A stretch of DNA of 49,286 nt from a virus. Position numbers and translations under genes: made by a program. Shown piece after piece: positions 1-8,995 of the stretch. Within the stretch, counting starts at the first letter, position 1. Each line of letters begins with the position of its first letter. The notes under the pieces were generated by a model. It was not told where the DNA came from, did not search any database, and worked only from the letters and a program-made list of their open reading frames with translations. Location of the stretch: IMG/VR virus record IMGVR_UViG_3300012270_000003, positions 1-49,286 of that record; one strand, 5' to 3'.

Positions 1-135
1 GATTATATAGGTATGTACGCCTTAGGATTGGCAACTGTTGGCTTTCTAACCAACCATTACCTAATCATACTGTTGGTGCCAATTTGGTTCCTCTTTGCCA
101 AAAATTTTAGGGATCAGTATAAGAAAGCTAATTAA
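1..135 (+). CDS. C-terminal end of a membrane protein (truncated by window edge)
   Basis: Frame 1 is open from the first base to TAA at 133-135 and encodes 44 residues. The segment is strongly hydrophobic (for example MYALGLATVGFL, then LIILLVPIWFLFA), with a short loop between and a basic tail ending DQYKKAN. This is what the last one or two membrane spans plus a cytoplasmic tail look like. The start lies outside the window, so the family cannot be named. It is in the same direction as the late genes that follow. Its stop overlaps the stop of the minus-strand HExxH gene by 8 bases, tail to tail. Confidence 0.6.
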   Translation, partial: DYIGMYALGLATVGFLTNHYLIILLVPIWFLFAKNFRDQYKKAN

Positions 136-432
136 CGCTTCTCAAGACAATACCTTTTTTAATATCAGCTCTACGCTTACAGGATTCTATATTTTTTATA
201 CAAGGATTACCATTATGAGCTTGCCAGATGTGTATAAGTTCATGAGCTATTATAAACTTGTTTGCATATTTCGATAAGTATATAAGATAAGTGTTAGGAT
301 ACTTTTCAGAGTATAACACCTTAGCTTTAATCTTCCTGTTATAGGAAGTTCTCCAAATTTTCTAATAAAACCTAATATTGAATAATGAGAAAGAAAGTAG
401 TATCTTTCGAAACCATTAATCTTAACTATCAT
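128..432 (-). pseudogene. Small HExxH zincin-like protein, split by a -1 frameshift
   Basis: Two overlapping minus-strand frames look like halves of one protein of about 100 residues. The first starts at ATG 432 and has natural-looking sequence (INGFERYYFLSHYSILGF, then RKFGELPITGR). The second, in the -1 frame, carries KFIIAHELIHIWQAHNG, a clear HExxH zinc-protease signature, and stops with TAG at 128. Joining them needs a one-base shift at about 320-340; the second frame alone has only a GTG start (319). I see no textbook slippery heptamer there. It is the only minus-strand gene inside the plus-strand late block, and its ATG is 11 bases from the divergent ATG at 444. It may be a decayed moron, a sequencing error or a genuine frameshift gene. 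The HExxH reading is fairly sure; the function is not. Confidence 0.5.
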
Positions 433-443
433 TACTATTTTTT

Positions 444-959
444 ATGAGTAAAAAGAAAAAAGCAGCTAAAGAAACCTTAACGTATGGACAAGCTCTCTCT
501 GCATTGGAAGTTATTAATCCTACCCAACGAGTACAAGGACAAGTAGTAAAGTCTAAGTCAGACCTTACAAGTATCAAAGGCGATGTAGGAATGCAAGTAT
601 ACCATTTAAAGCATGATTTGATAGACGCTACAAAAGTATACGACGATAAACGGGAAGATATTATAGAAGATCTTAAAAAGCTTAAACTACGTCTAAACGA
701 GATCGAAGATGAGGCTAAAGAAGAAGAAGATAAAAAGAAGCCTAAAAAAGTGGATGATTCCAAGCCTAAAAAAGATTTGAGCAAAGAAGAGATTAAGCCA
801 AAAGTTACAGATCTTATGGATGAATTGAGGGTTCTTAATGAAGTAGAAATTGAACTTACATACACAAAAGGGAAGCTTAAGTTATCTCAGATAACTCATG
901 CATTGGATGCAGATGAGTACGAGATTCTGAAGTTTGCCATTATCGATGACACTAAATAA
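444..959 (+). CDS. Lysine/glutamate-rich coiled-coil protein, probably virion-associated
   Basis: 171 residues, starting MSKKKKAAKETL. The middle (about residues 70-130) is almost entirely K, E and D with heptad-like spacing (EDLKKLKLRLNEIEDEAKEE), so a coiled coil or extended charged helix is likely. A lysine-proline stretch interrupts it near residues 95-115. No enzyme motif, signal peptide or membrane span is visible. It lies just upstream of the ring-protein genes in the late block, which suggests a structural or assembly role (scaffold-like or tail-associated), but that is context only. An 81-base gap separates it from the next gene, larger than most gaps here. Confidence 0.65.
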   Translation: MSKKKKAAKETLTYGQALSALEVINPTQRVQGQVVKSKSDLTSIKGDVGMQVYHLKHDLIDATKVYDDKREDIIEDLKKLKLRLNEIEDEAKEEEDKKKPKKVDDSKPKKDLSKEEIKPKVTDLMDELRVLNEVEIELTYTKGKLKLSQITHALDADEYEILKFAIIDDTK

Positions 960-1040
960 CCAGATTCATGGCTGAATTTATGGAGTGTACGCAATAGCTG
1001 GGCTCCACAGTAATGACTATTAAACACGTATCTTAGTCGT

Positions 1041-1715
1041 ATGACAAGTTTAAATGAAATTGCTTATAACATATTGAATCTTCTTCGAGGAGGACGCACA
1101 TCAAATACAGACCACCTGTCTCTTGAGCAAATCAAATACATGGTGAAGTATTATCGTGCAGTTTTCCTTAGAAGAGATCAGGAACGTAACTTAAATCGAA
1201 GCTCAGCTTTTGAGCAAGAACTTGGGTTTATAACGCTTGAATACGTTGATCCTTCAGAAGTTACGGGGATTAATTCTGGAGAAATGGTATACAAAACTTC
1301 CAGACAAATCCCTAAACCTCTCCGCTTAAAACGCTCTGAGGCTATTACTTATGTATCTGTTGATAACAAAGTTGGACCCCCTCTTTCGATGTTAGATTCC
1401 GTAAGAACTCCATGGCAACGATTCAATAAGTATACCTCAGATGAACCTTTTGTGTTTATTCGTGATAACTATTTATACGTGACTGGAGATTTTTATGGCG
1501 ATAAAATTTATGTTCGTGGTATTTTTGAAGACCCCGAAGCTGTTTTTAACTTCGCTCAGGAAGATGGTATAGCCATTTATGACGAAGACAGCCCATTTCC
1601 TATTAGTGGAGATATGTTGGAAGGAATCACTAAAGGCATTGTATCTGGGGAGCTTCGGCGAGTTCAGGATATAGATAATGACACAGATAATGATACTCTA
1701 CAAGGAGAACAGTAA
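1041..1715 (+). CDS. Ring / tail-tube protein of crAss-like phage type (first of pair)
   Basis: 224 residues. The N-terminus (MTSLNEIAYNILNLLRGGRTS, then LSLEQIKYMVKYYRAVFLRRD) resembles the conserved small structural protein preceding the tail tubular protein in crAss-like phages; I infer a role in the head-tail ring stack. The body is mixed alpha/beta with many aromatic and proline residues, and the C-terminus is acidic and disordered (DIDNDTDNDTLQGEQ). It overlaps the next gene by one base (TAATG), implying coupled translation and probably a stoichiometric partner. An AAGGAG sequence sits shortly before that next start. Family assignment is from memory of sequence pattern and gene order; the exact ring number cannot be fixed from sequence alone. 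Confidence 0.65.
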   Translation: MTSLNEIAYNILNLLRGGRTSNTDHLSLEQIKYMVKYYRAVFLRRDQERNLNRSSAFEQELGFITLEYVDPSEVTGINSGEMVYKTSRQIPKPLRLKRSEAITYVSVDNKVGPPLSMLDSVRTPWQRFNKYTSDEPFVFIRDNYLYVTGDFYGDKIYVRGIFEDPEAVFNFAQEDGIAIYDEDSPFPISGDMLEGITKGIVSGELRRVQDIDNDTDNDTLQGEQ

Positions 1716-2497
1716 TGGTTTTAAAGTATACATCAAGTAAAGCGCTTATTTCTAAGGTCTTCCGTGATCTTCGTATACAGGATACAGAATGGATTGTTGA
1801 TGGTATAGAGTGGATAGGGGAGGCTCTCGATGCTATTGGTAGTTATGCTCAAACGGTTACTAAATCAACCATTGTACAAACAAGCGATCATCGTATTGCT
1901 CTTCCTCCAGGAACAATCAGTATTAAGGGTGTGTATTACACAAAGCACGAAATCCCTGAAGGAGAGACTCCCACACGAGAAGATTTTACATACAAACTTC
2001 CATATGGTGCTCCTGATATTCATCCTGCATACGTTCCAGAAGATGAAGAACATCCCGTTAAAGTTAATCGATCAAAATACGACGAAACATTTCTGTTAGA
2101 TGCAGGCTTCCTTCGTACAAGTTTTGAATCAGATTGGATATTAATTACATATCAGGCTGTAAATGTTGATAATAATGGCTTTCCTCTTGTTCCTGATATG
2201 TACGAGTTTTTGCAAGCTCTTTATTGGTACATCGTATACAAGATGATGGAAGGAGGGCGTAAACATCCCGCAGGCTTGAACTATTTTCAGGCAGAAGAAC
2301 GGTGGGATATGTTTGCAGGAAGAGCTAAAAATAGAGCAACTATGCCTGATGAAGCTCAAGCTGAAAGGTTCAAAGATATGTGGGTAGGGTTACTACCCAA
2401 TAAAGCATTTGAATGGGAGGAGCATCCCTCTGATGAAGCCGTAGATGCTAAGAATTTAGTTTCAGATACATTTCAACGCTATACCGTAGACTCATGA
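1715..2497 (+). CDS. Ring / tail tubular protein (P22 gp4-like connector type)
   Basis: 260 residues. The helical N-terminal half (about residues 1-55: SSKALISKVFRDLRIQDTEW, then WIGEALDAIGSY) is followed by a beta-rich section (HRIALPPGTISIKGVYY) and another helical part around LQALYWYIVYKMMEGG. This helix-beta-helix arrangement with an early 'sv..eW..eAl..IGsy' helix is typical of phage head-tail connector and tail-tubular proteins, including those of crAss-like phages. It would sit between portal and tail hub. The start ATG is fused to the previous stop and the stop is fused to the next start (ATGA), so it is in the middle of a tightly coupled late operon. Confidence 0.7.
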   Translation: MVLKYTSSKALISKVFRDLRIQDTEWIVDGIEWIGEALDAIGSYAQTVTKSTIVQTSDHRIALPPGTISIKGVYYTKHEIPEGETPTREDFTYKLPYGAPDIHPAYVPEDEEHPVKVNRSKYDETFLLDAGFLRTSFESDWILITYQAVNVDNNGFPLVPDMYEFLQALYWYIVYKMMEGGRKHPAGLNYFQAEERWDMFAGRAKNRATMPDEAQAERFKDMWVGLLPNKAFEWEEHPSDEAVDAKNLVSDTFQRYTVDS

Positions 2498-3033
2498 TCA
2501 TAGAAATCAAACGTACATCAGAAGAACCTACCCAAACACTGGGAAAACTAAAGCTAATTAAAAATGGTTCTGTTATCTTCACTTGTAGAACCCTTGAACT
2601 TCCATGGAAAGATAATCAGAGAAACATAAGTCGAATCCCAGAGGGTATATTTAAAGCACAATTACATACCTCTCCTAAATTTGGGCGCTGTATATGGCTA
2701 AATGATGATAAGTTACTACCAAGAACAGAAATACTTATTCATAAAGGTAACTTTTACAAAGACACAAAAGGTTGTATATTAGTTGGGCGGAGATTTACAG
2801 ATATTAACCATGATGGGTTTAGAGATGTAACAAGCTCTGCAAGCACACTTGATGACTTGTTAGACAGTATTCCACAGGAAGAAGATATTGAAGTAGTTAT
2901 CGAGAATTTTTTTTTAACTAATAAAGAAACTTTTACATATAGAGCGTTATGGAACTCCTTTTTATCTTCATTCAAGACCTTCTTCCAGACATTTCAGAAA
3001 CATCCAGCATCTGGAAAGTTGTTACCTATTTAA
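2494..3033 (+). CDS. DUF5675-like protein, possible peptidoglycan-active lysis enzyme
   Basis: 179 residues. The N-terminal 135 residues match the pattern of DUF5675 phage proteins: an early IEIKRT strand, a GIFKAQLHTSPKFGR strand, then LIHKGNFYKDTKGCILVG. His83 and Cys94 in that last segment are arranged somewhat like the H...GC active site of L,D-transpeptidase/YkuD-type enzymes, which is why a cell-wall role is plausible; this is inference, as the family is formally of unknown function. Residues 135-179 are an aromatic, basic tail (SFLSSFKTFFQTFQKH) encoded in the overlap with the next gene. The start overlaps the upstream stop by 4 bases. Pairing with a small membrane protein suggests a lysis cassette. 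Confidence 0.65.
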   Translation: MIIEIKRTSEEPTQTLGKLKLIKNGSVIFTCRTLELPWKDNQRNISRIPEGIFKAQLHTSPKFGRCIWLNDDKLLPRTEILIHKGNFYKDTKGCILVGRRFTDINHDGFRDVTSSASTLDDLLDSIPQEEDIEVVIENFFLTNKETFTYRALWNSFLSSFKTFFQTFQKHPASGKLLPI

Positions 3034-3347
3034 TTACTGGTGTTATTGGGGGCGTGTTGTATAAATATGTATCCCTACTTCTTGGGCATAAAACCAATAC
3101 AGCCAATAGGACACAGGAATTATCGGAAAAACTGCTACTCAATTTAAGTAAGCGTGTGCAAGACCTCGAAGCGCACGGCGAAAGCTCCCACAAACGAGAA
3201 TTAGAAATTACTAAACAACTTGCAGCTTCTCAGGCAGAAGTCCAGGGATTAAGAAAAGATGTATCTGCTATGCAGAAGACCATTACAGATCTTCGTAATA
3301 CCGTAGAGAAATATGTAAGTATTTATGGACCTTTAAGTAACGAATAA
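2949..3347 (+). CDS. Small membrane protein with coiled coil (holin/spanin-like)
   Basis: 132 residues. A hydrophobic segment at about residues 25-46 (VVTYLITGVIGGVLYKYVSL) follows a hydrophobic N-terminus, and residues 55-125 form a long heptad-like coiled coil ending KYVSIYGPLSNE. One membrane span followed by a periplasmic or cytoplasmic coiled coil is a common architecture for inner-membrane spanins and some holins. The ATG at 2949 lies 85 bases inside the upstream gene in another frame; no later ATG keeps the membrane span, so this overlap seems real. The stop is directly followed by the next ATG. Function is inferred from architecture and the DUF5675 neighbour only. Confidence 0.65.
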   Translation: MELLFIFIQDLLPDISETSSIWKVVTYLITGVIGGVLYKYVSLLLGHKTNTANRTQELSEKLLLNLSKRVQDLEAHGESSHKRELEITKQLAASQAEVQGLRKDVSAMQKTITDLRNTVEKYVSIYGPLSNE

Positions 3348-6300
3348 ATGAAAAGACTCAAAGGCATTCACAGAGATAATGACCCTATAGATCAACCAGA
3401 AGGAAGCTATAGGGATGCCATTAACATGCTTCTGACTAAACAAAAAGGAGCGATTACATCTGAAGAGGGGAATGAATTACAAGATTCTTTACAAGCAGGG
3501 TATACGCTTATCGGACATACTCTTGTATATGATGGCTCTTTTATTCTCTTTTCAACCGATGGTACAGACTCTGAAATAGGATTATTTCAAGATGGTGTTT
3601 ATACCTCTGTTATCAATAAAGTTGAGTTAAATTTCTCACCCTCCTCTATCCTTGAAGCCGTAGCTGTCATTAATAACAAGAATGAAATTGTTGTTTACTG
3701 GACAGATAATATAAATCCTCCTAGATATTATAACATAACTAAAGGCGAAGCTATTACAGATATTGACAGTATCCGTTTGTTCCCTTCCATAGATAATGTT
3801 CCTGTTATTGGATTAACAGGAGTGAATAATGGTGGACAATTGCTTTCAGGGGCATACCATTTTGGTATCCGATTAATTGCTGCAGATAATTCTAAAACGA
3901 GCTATATGATGTTCACGCCTGCTGTCTCTATTACAGATGATGCAGATGAATTTAATCCAACGCAGTACGATGGTGTAGCTTCGGGAACAGTTACTTCTAA
4001 AGAAATTAATCTAAGTATTACAAATCTTGACGTAAACTACGAATCTTTTCAGGTATGTGTGATTCGTAAAGAGGCAGATACTATTGCTGAAGTTCTTGAG
4101 TTGGAGCCTCAGCCTATTTCTGATTCCACAAGTACATTAAGTTATTCAGGAGCTACAGGTACTCAGGTAGCTTATGAGGATGTTATTATTCCCAATGCTA
4201 ATTATGAGACAGCAAAAACAATTGCAGAACAAGATAATACCTTATACATGGGTAACGTATCTAAAAATGCTCCTGTTGATTTTCAGAAGTATGCGAATAA
4301 CATTAAGGTAAAACCTGCTTATAAGAATATTGGTCCGGAAGGAGATAGTATTGAAATTGGGAGTCATTACGGACGTCCTACAGTTAGTTTTTATGACAAA
4401 AGCTTTAAGCGTGGTGAAGTCTACGCTATATACATCTCGTTTGTACTAAAAAATGGTGAAGAGTCTAAAGCGTTTCATATTCCGGGGAGAGCCCCACTTG
4501 CAAGAGAAACTGATACAACAACAAATGATGAGTACACCTATATTGATGCTGCTCACAAAAAGTTTCAATTTGAGTCTAACCCTGATTTTACTTATGGTAT
4601 GGGCTATTGGGAGAATGAAAACGAAACATACCCTGCAGATGATAGTTCAGGAACATGGGAAATTTGGGATGTAGATACAAATGGAGATGGAGCTATTAAA
4701 TCATCAGGAGAAACCACATTATGGGGTAAGAATGTTCGCCACCATCATTTTCCTGACAATAAGAAATACTTTGACCCTGCTACAGATAACAGAGTTAATG
4801 CGCTTGGATTCACGCTGGAAGATGTGAAGATTCCTGCAAACCTCTTATCCCAAATACGTGGAGTAAAGGTATATTATGCAGAACGCACAGATGTAAATAA
4901 GCGCATACTCGATCAAGGTAATATTTTACCTATGAGAACTTGGGGAGACTATTATGTGTTCAATGTAGAGTTTCTACAACAACAATCTTTGTCTAACATT
5001 AACACAGTACGCATGTCTGCTTTTCAGAGTGCTCGTATTAAACTTAATCTTGGAACAGCTACTCACCTTAAACTTTTGTATGCTCCTACAGGCTATCAGC
5101 TTGGAGACTATATTACAAGTGGTAAAGATAATGGGTACTACCTTAATCAAAAAACAAATATGCAATATGTTGCTGGAACCAAACAAAATAAGATTCGCCC
5201 TATAAAAAACGGCACCGCTATCACATATTTACAGCGGAACTCAATTGTAAATGCTACAGAAAAAGGATTCAACTTTGACATCTACAATGAGGATGGAGAA
5301 GAAGGAATAGGTGTTCAGGTGGATGGTAACTTTCCTATCGATTTTTCAGGCTTAGGTAGTTGGACTAACGGTAATGCAGGTGAAAATTTCATGCTTATTG
5401 GAGAGATTTGTTCCCACAAAACAGAACTCTATGCCCCTTTTGATCAACAAGTACTTGTATGGACAGGCGCTATATTTACAGACCTTTCTATATTCGATCC
5501 TCGAACTGCTGTTTCAGGAACAAATAATTATGCTGAGGGAACAATTAGTGTAAACTCTGCAGCTGATAGTGCAGTATCTATACCTGCAAGTTTTGAAAAA
5601 GTTATCGATCCTTTCTCTATTACAGGAGAAGATGTTACACTTGAGGTAGATATAGGTGGAAATGTAGCACAGTTAGATCTTTTATTAACAGACTCCGAAC
5701 TTCCTTTTGATACTTTAACAGAAGTAGAAGCTGCTATAGAAATAGCCAGTATTATTAATACAGATACAGGCTTATCTGGATATACAGCTTCGTCAAATAA
5801 TGGAACAATACGTGTTGAATCGACTACTGGAGGAACTGTAGATAATGGAACCAGTATAAATATACTAACTGTAGATAAACCTACTTCAGGTTATTTTAGA
5901 CCTATAGCTGGACAATTATCTGGAGGCTCTTCAGGACAAATTTCTATTACATTTGTTTCAAGTGATGGTGTTATTAATCAATCAATTGATGTGCCTGTGA
6001 CAAACAATCAAACAAATGATAATATTGCGTCTGCTATTGAGACAGCATTTAATGCAGCACCAGCTACACTAACAAACAACTATTCTATATCAGTAAACTT
6101 AGTACCTACAAATCCTGTACTTACAATTACAGCAGATAATTATGGAAGAATTTATGATGCAACAATCACCATTGATATTAAAAAATCAGGAATTGATTTT
6201 GGAATCAATCCTATCGTGGGAGGTTCTGCAGTAGGAGAATCAGATACTCCTTTACATACAATGTCTAATATTTTTGGAGGAGATATCTTTATATCATCTT

Positions 6301-7694
6301 ATGCTCCTCGTGTTTCAGGAGTAGGAAACGGCGACGGTGGTCATCCTTTTAACGAAGAGATTAGACTGTTATTTGATTTTGTATGTGAGTCTACAGACAA
6401 CATTAAACTAAGACATGAGGGGCAGTCTCCTTGGGAATTGTATTTTCCAAAAAGTGGGAAAGAAGAAGTACTTAATATTGAAAAAGACTTTCCTGATGGA
6501 GGAAGGGATTTAGCTAACTTTATAGCCTACAATCCTGATTATTCTGCGAAAGCTTTAATCAAAACCCCAGCTCCTGCCTTAAAATCTGATGATACGATTA
6601 CACGTTTTCCTACCAGAATCATACGCTCTTTGCGGGGAGATTCAAACATAGGAGAAGATGAAGGGCTTAGAACATTCCTTGAAAACGATTTTATCGATCT
6701 CACACGTAAACGTGGAGAACTTGTTAAACTATCGATTCTGCAGAACATCATTATCCCTCATATGGAACGTGCGTTAATCCGTACGAAAGCCAGACAAGAA
6801 ATGCTTGTAGGTGATATCAGAGCCTTTGTTGGTGCAGGAGATATCTTTGCTGTAGACCCTGATGAGCTTATTACAACAGAAGTAGGATTTGGAGGGTTAC
6901 AAGACCAGCGGTGTGCTTTGTCCACGCCTCACGGATATTTCTTTGTTGACCGTAATGCAGGAGAAGTTGTTCTTGTAGGTGAAAGACCAGAAGTTATTTC
7001 TGACTATGGCTTGCGTAATCATTTTAAGGATACCTTGCCAGATATAAATAAAAATGAATTGATTTGTACTTACGACTCTAAATGGGATCGTATTTTGTTA
7101 ACTCATAAAGGCAACTGGACTCTTAGCTATTACCCCGCATTAAAAGCCTGGGGAAGTTTCCATAGCTATACACCTGATTATTACCTGTATGACTTGAATA
7201 CCTTCTATTCTGTTAATGATAATGCAGGGACTTTAGACCTTTACAAGCATAATATTGCTACAAAGAGCAGTGAGTTTTACGGAACACTGGAAGAAAGTGT
7301 GTTTGAATTTATAGAAAACAGGGCTCCTTCTGTAACCAAAGTATTCTTTAATCTTGAAATGATGACAGAAGTCATTGATAATACAGGTGCTTCTCTGCCA
7401 AAAGAAACCTTTAGTACCTTTCAGGTATTTAATGATCTTCAGGATTCAGGTGTTAAAACCATCAGTTATTTTGATTGGAATGGTGGAAATGCCCGTAACA
7501 TAGAAGGAACATGGAAAACCAATGATTTCAGAAACATGTTAGTAGCTGGCGTTGTAGACCCCGCAAAAGAATGGTATAACCAAGACCGTTTCAGAGGTAA
7601 ATGGTGTGCAGTACGATTAACGTTTGATAACAATGCAAACAAGCATATTCAGATTTACAGTACAAAAATGGGAGCAAGGCAGTCACTAAGATAA
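3348..7694 (+). CDS. Muzzle-like tail protein of crAss-like phages
   Basis: 1448 residues. The N-terminus (MKRLKGIHRDNDPIDQPEGS, then RDAINMLLTKQKGAITSEEG) is characteristic of the large tail protein that follows the ring proteins in crAss-like phages, called the muzzle in the solved crassvirus structure and long annotated as P22 stabilisation-like. The body is beta-rich with repeated strand-turn-strand units, consistent with a propeller-type fold. Residues about 735-965 differ from the rest: Thr/Ser/Gly-rich, with two related beta-domain copies that look inserted. The conserved C-terminal part resumes with RGKWCAVRLTFDNN near the end. It would form the distal tail opening through which DNA and cargo proteins leave. 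The start abuts the previous stop with no spacer. Confidence 0.75.
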   Translation: MKRLKGIHRDNDPIDQPEGSYRDAINMLLTKQKGAITSEEGNELQDSLQAGYTLIGHTLVYDGSFILFSTDGTDSEIGLFQDGVYTSVINKVELNFSPSSILEAVAVINNKNEIVVYWTDNINPPRYYNITKGEAITDIDSIRLFPSIDNVPVIGLTGVNNGGQLLSGAYHFGIRLIAADNSKTSYMMFTPAVSITDDADEFNPTQYDGVASGTVTSKEINLSITNLDVNYESFQVCVIRKEADTIAEVLELEPQPISDSTSTLSYSGATGTQVAYEDVIIPNANYETAKTIAEQDNTLYMGNVSKNAPVDFQKYANNIKVKPAYKNIGPEGDSIEIGSHYGRPTVSFYDKSFKRGEVYAIYISFVLKNGEESKAFHIPGRAPLARETDTTTNDEYTYIDAAHKKFQFESNPDFTYGMGYWENENETYPADDSSGTWEIWDVDTNGDGAIKSSGETTLWGKNVRHHHFPDNKKYFDPATDNRVNALGFTLEDVKIPANLLSQIRGVKVYYAERTDVNKRILDQGNILPMRTWGDYYVFNVEFLQQQSLSNINTVRMSAFQSARIKLNLGTATHLKLLYAPTGYQLGDYITSGKDNGYYLNQKTNMQYVAGTKQNKIRPIKNGTAITYLQRNSIVNATEKGFNFDIYNEDGEEGIGVQVDGNFPIDFSGLGSWTNGNAGENFMLIGEICSHKTELYAPFDQQVLVWTGAIFTDLSIFDPRTAVSGTNNYAEGTISVNSAADSAVSIPASFEKVIDPFSITGEDVTLEVDIGGNVAQLDLLLTDSELPFDTLTEVEAAIEIASIINTDTGLSGYTASSNNGTIRVESTTGGTVDNGTSINILTVDKPTSGYFRPIAGQLSGGSSGQISITFVSSDGVINQSIDVPVTNNQTNDNIASAIETAFNAAPATLTNNYSISVNLVPTNPVLTITADNYGRIYDATITIDIKKSGIDFGINPIVGGSAVGESDTPLHTMSNIFGGDIFISSYAPRVSGVGNGDGGHPFNEEIRLLFDFVCESTDNIKLRHEGQSPWELYFPKSGKEEVLNIEKDFPDGGRDLANFIAYNPDYSAKALIKTPAPALKSDDTITRFPTRIIRSLRGDSNIGEDEGLRTFLENDFIDLTRKRGELVKLSILQNIIIPHMERALIRTKARQEMLVGDIRAFVGAGDIFAVDPDELITTEVGFGGLQDQRCALSTPHGYFFVDRNAGEVVLVGERPEVISDYGLRNHFKDTLPDINKNELICTYDSKWDRILLTHKGNWTLSYYPALKAWGSFHSYTPDYYLYDLNTFYSVNDNAGTLDLYKHNIATKSSEFYGTLEESVFEFIENRAPSVTKVFFNLEMMTEVIDNTGASLPKETFSTFQVFNDLQDSGVKTISYFDWNGGNARNIEGTWKTNDFRNMLVAGVVDPAKEWYNQDRFRGKWCAVRLTFDNNANKHIQIYSTKMGARQSLR

Positions 7695-7747
7695 TTGAAT
7701 GACATTTTGTCCAAGACACCGTATATTAAGATTCAAGCTATAACACT

Positions 7748-8995
7748 ATGAAAAAGACTAAAGTATCACGATATAAATATAAATGGGGCGGAATCGCTGG
7801 AAGAATAGTAGGCACTGGAATAGGCGCTTTAGTAGGAAATCCTATGCTTGGAATGCAAATAGGCGGAATGGCAGGTAATGCTATTGATGGTTCTACTGCT
7901 ACTGCCGAACAAGAAGAACCTTCTCTTATAAAACGTTATGCTTCTGCTTCTTATGGATATCGTAATGGTGGTCAGGTTCCCGGAGTTCGTCCAATGAAAG
8001 GTGGAGCTCAAAAGTATGTTGGACCTACACATGAGCAAGGAGGAGTTCCTATTAATAGTGAAGGTACTCCAACTGATGCAAATAATGCAACAGCTGAAGT
8101 TGAGGGCGGAGAAACAGAAGAAGGTGGATATATCTTTTCTGATACTTTGAAAGTGCCTAACAGTGATATGACATTTGCTGATATGCACGAAAAACTGGTA
8201 AATGAAAATGCCCCTCAACAGCAGATTGAACAACTCAAAGTATTACAAGAACAAACTCAAGAAGCAGAAGGCGTACAAGGTGGCGATGAAATGAAGAATG
8301 GTGGATTAGTTAAGAAATACTTATTTGGTGGTCCAGCTGTAGCTAATAATCAACTAATTCTGGATACCATGGCTAAAGCAGAAAATCCTAATGCTATTAA
8401 TAATAAACTGCTTACAGCTTCACGGGTTATTCCTTCTGTAATGAGATTAGGAATGGCTGCTTTTGCTCCTCGCAATGACGAGCCTACAGCCAAAGTTTCT
8501 GCAGCCCAATTACCTGTTACAAGCCCTGTATTTAATAACGCTAAAAGAGATCTTCGTAGTGGGTATACAACCATTGCCAGTAATCCGAATGCATCACATG
8601 GACAACGATTAGCTGCCCAATCGCAATATCAGAAAGGAGTTAGTGAGGTTGCAGGTAAAGAAGCAGATTACAGACAGCGTATACAGGAAGGCAACGCAAA
8701 TCGTAAGCAACAAGCATCTGCTATGAATTCAAAACTCTCTCAGGTAGATCGTGAAGCATCTGCCAGAGAAACAGCAGGTAGATTGAAACTTATTAACGAT
8801 GCTGTTGAAATTCCTGTAACCATGTATCGTGCAGATGAAGCAAGTAAGCGTAAAGCAATTACAGATATAATGGTGTCTGATGATAAGATAGCTGATCCTA
8901 TAGATAGAATGAATACTATTAGAGCTAAACTTACAGCGCTTGGATTATCAAAAGCTGAAATTCAAAAAATCCTAAACTCTTATAAAATACAGTAA
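7748..8995 (+). CDS. Glycine-zipper cargo/ejection protein
   Basis: 415 residues. Residues about 14-50 (WGGIAGRIVGTGIGALVG, then GMQIGGMAGNAIDG) have repeated GxxxG spacing, a glycine zipper able to pack in membranes. A conserved-looking module follows (GPTHEQGGVPINSEG, EVEGGETEEGGYIFSDTLKV), and the C-terminal half is helical, lysine/glutamine-rich and without cysteine, as in proteins that unfold for ejection. Its place right after the muzzle gene matches the first cargo protein of crAss-like phages. I infer that it is packaged in the tail and enters the host envelope. The 53 bases before it (7695-7747) hold no clear promoter. The stop overlaps the next start (TAATG). Confidence 0.65.
   Translation: MKKTKVSRYKYKWGGIAGRIVGTGIGALVGNPMLGMQIGGMAGNAIDGSTATAEQEEPSLIKRYASASYGYRNGGQVPGVRPMKGGAQKYVGPTHEQGGVPINSEGTPTDANNATAEVEGGETEEGGYIFSDTLKVPNSDMTFADMHEKLVNENAPQQQIEQLKVLQEQTQEAEGVQGGDEMKNGGLVKKYLFGGPAVANNQLILDTMAKAENPNAINNKLLTASRVIPSVMRLGMAAFAPRNDEPTAKVSAAQLPVTSPVFNNAKRDLRSGYTTIASNPNASHGQRLAAQSQYQKGVSEVAGKEADYRQRIQEGNANRKQQASAMNSKLSQVDREASARETAGRLKLINDAVEIPVTMYRADEASKRKAITDIMVSDDKIADPIDRMNTIRAKLTALGLSKAEIQKILNSYKIQ

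Noticed and set aside
95-277. Plus-strand ORF of 60 residues
   Set aside because: Overlaps the clear membrane-protein end and is antisense to the HExxH gene; no protein-like pattern.
422-865. Minus-strand ORF of 147 residues
   Set aside because: Ser/Leu/Phe-rich antisense of the Lys/Glu-rich coiled-coil gene at 444-959, which has the better composition and direction.
960-1040. Three short inverted repeats (964-977, 981-1007, 1015-1038) filling the gap, considered as a structured leader or tRNA-like element
   Set aside because: Each stem is only 5 bp with loops of 4, 17 and 14 bases; such stems are common by chance and no cloverleaf closes.
7829-8233. Minus-strand ORF of 134 residues
   Set aside because: Antisense of the glycine-zipper cargo gene; Ser/Ile/Phe-rich and without a motif.
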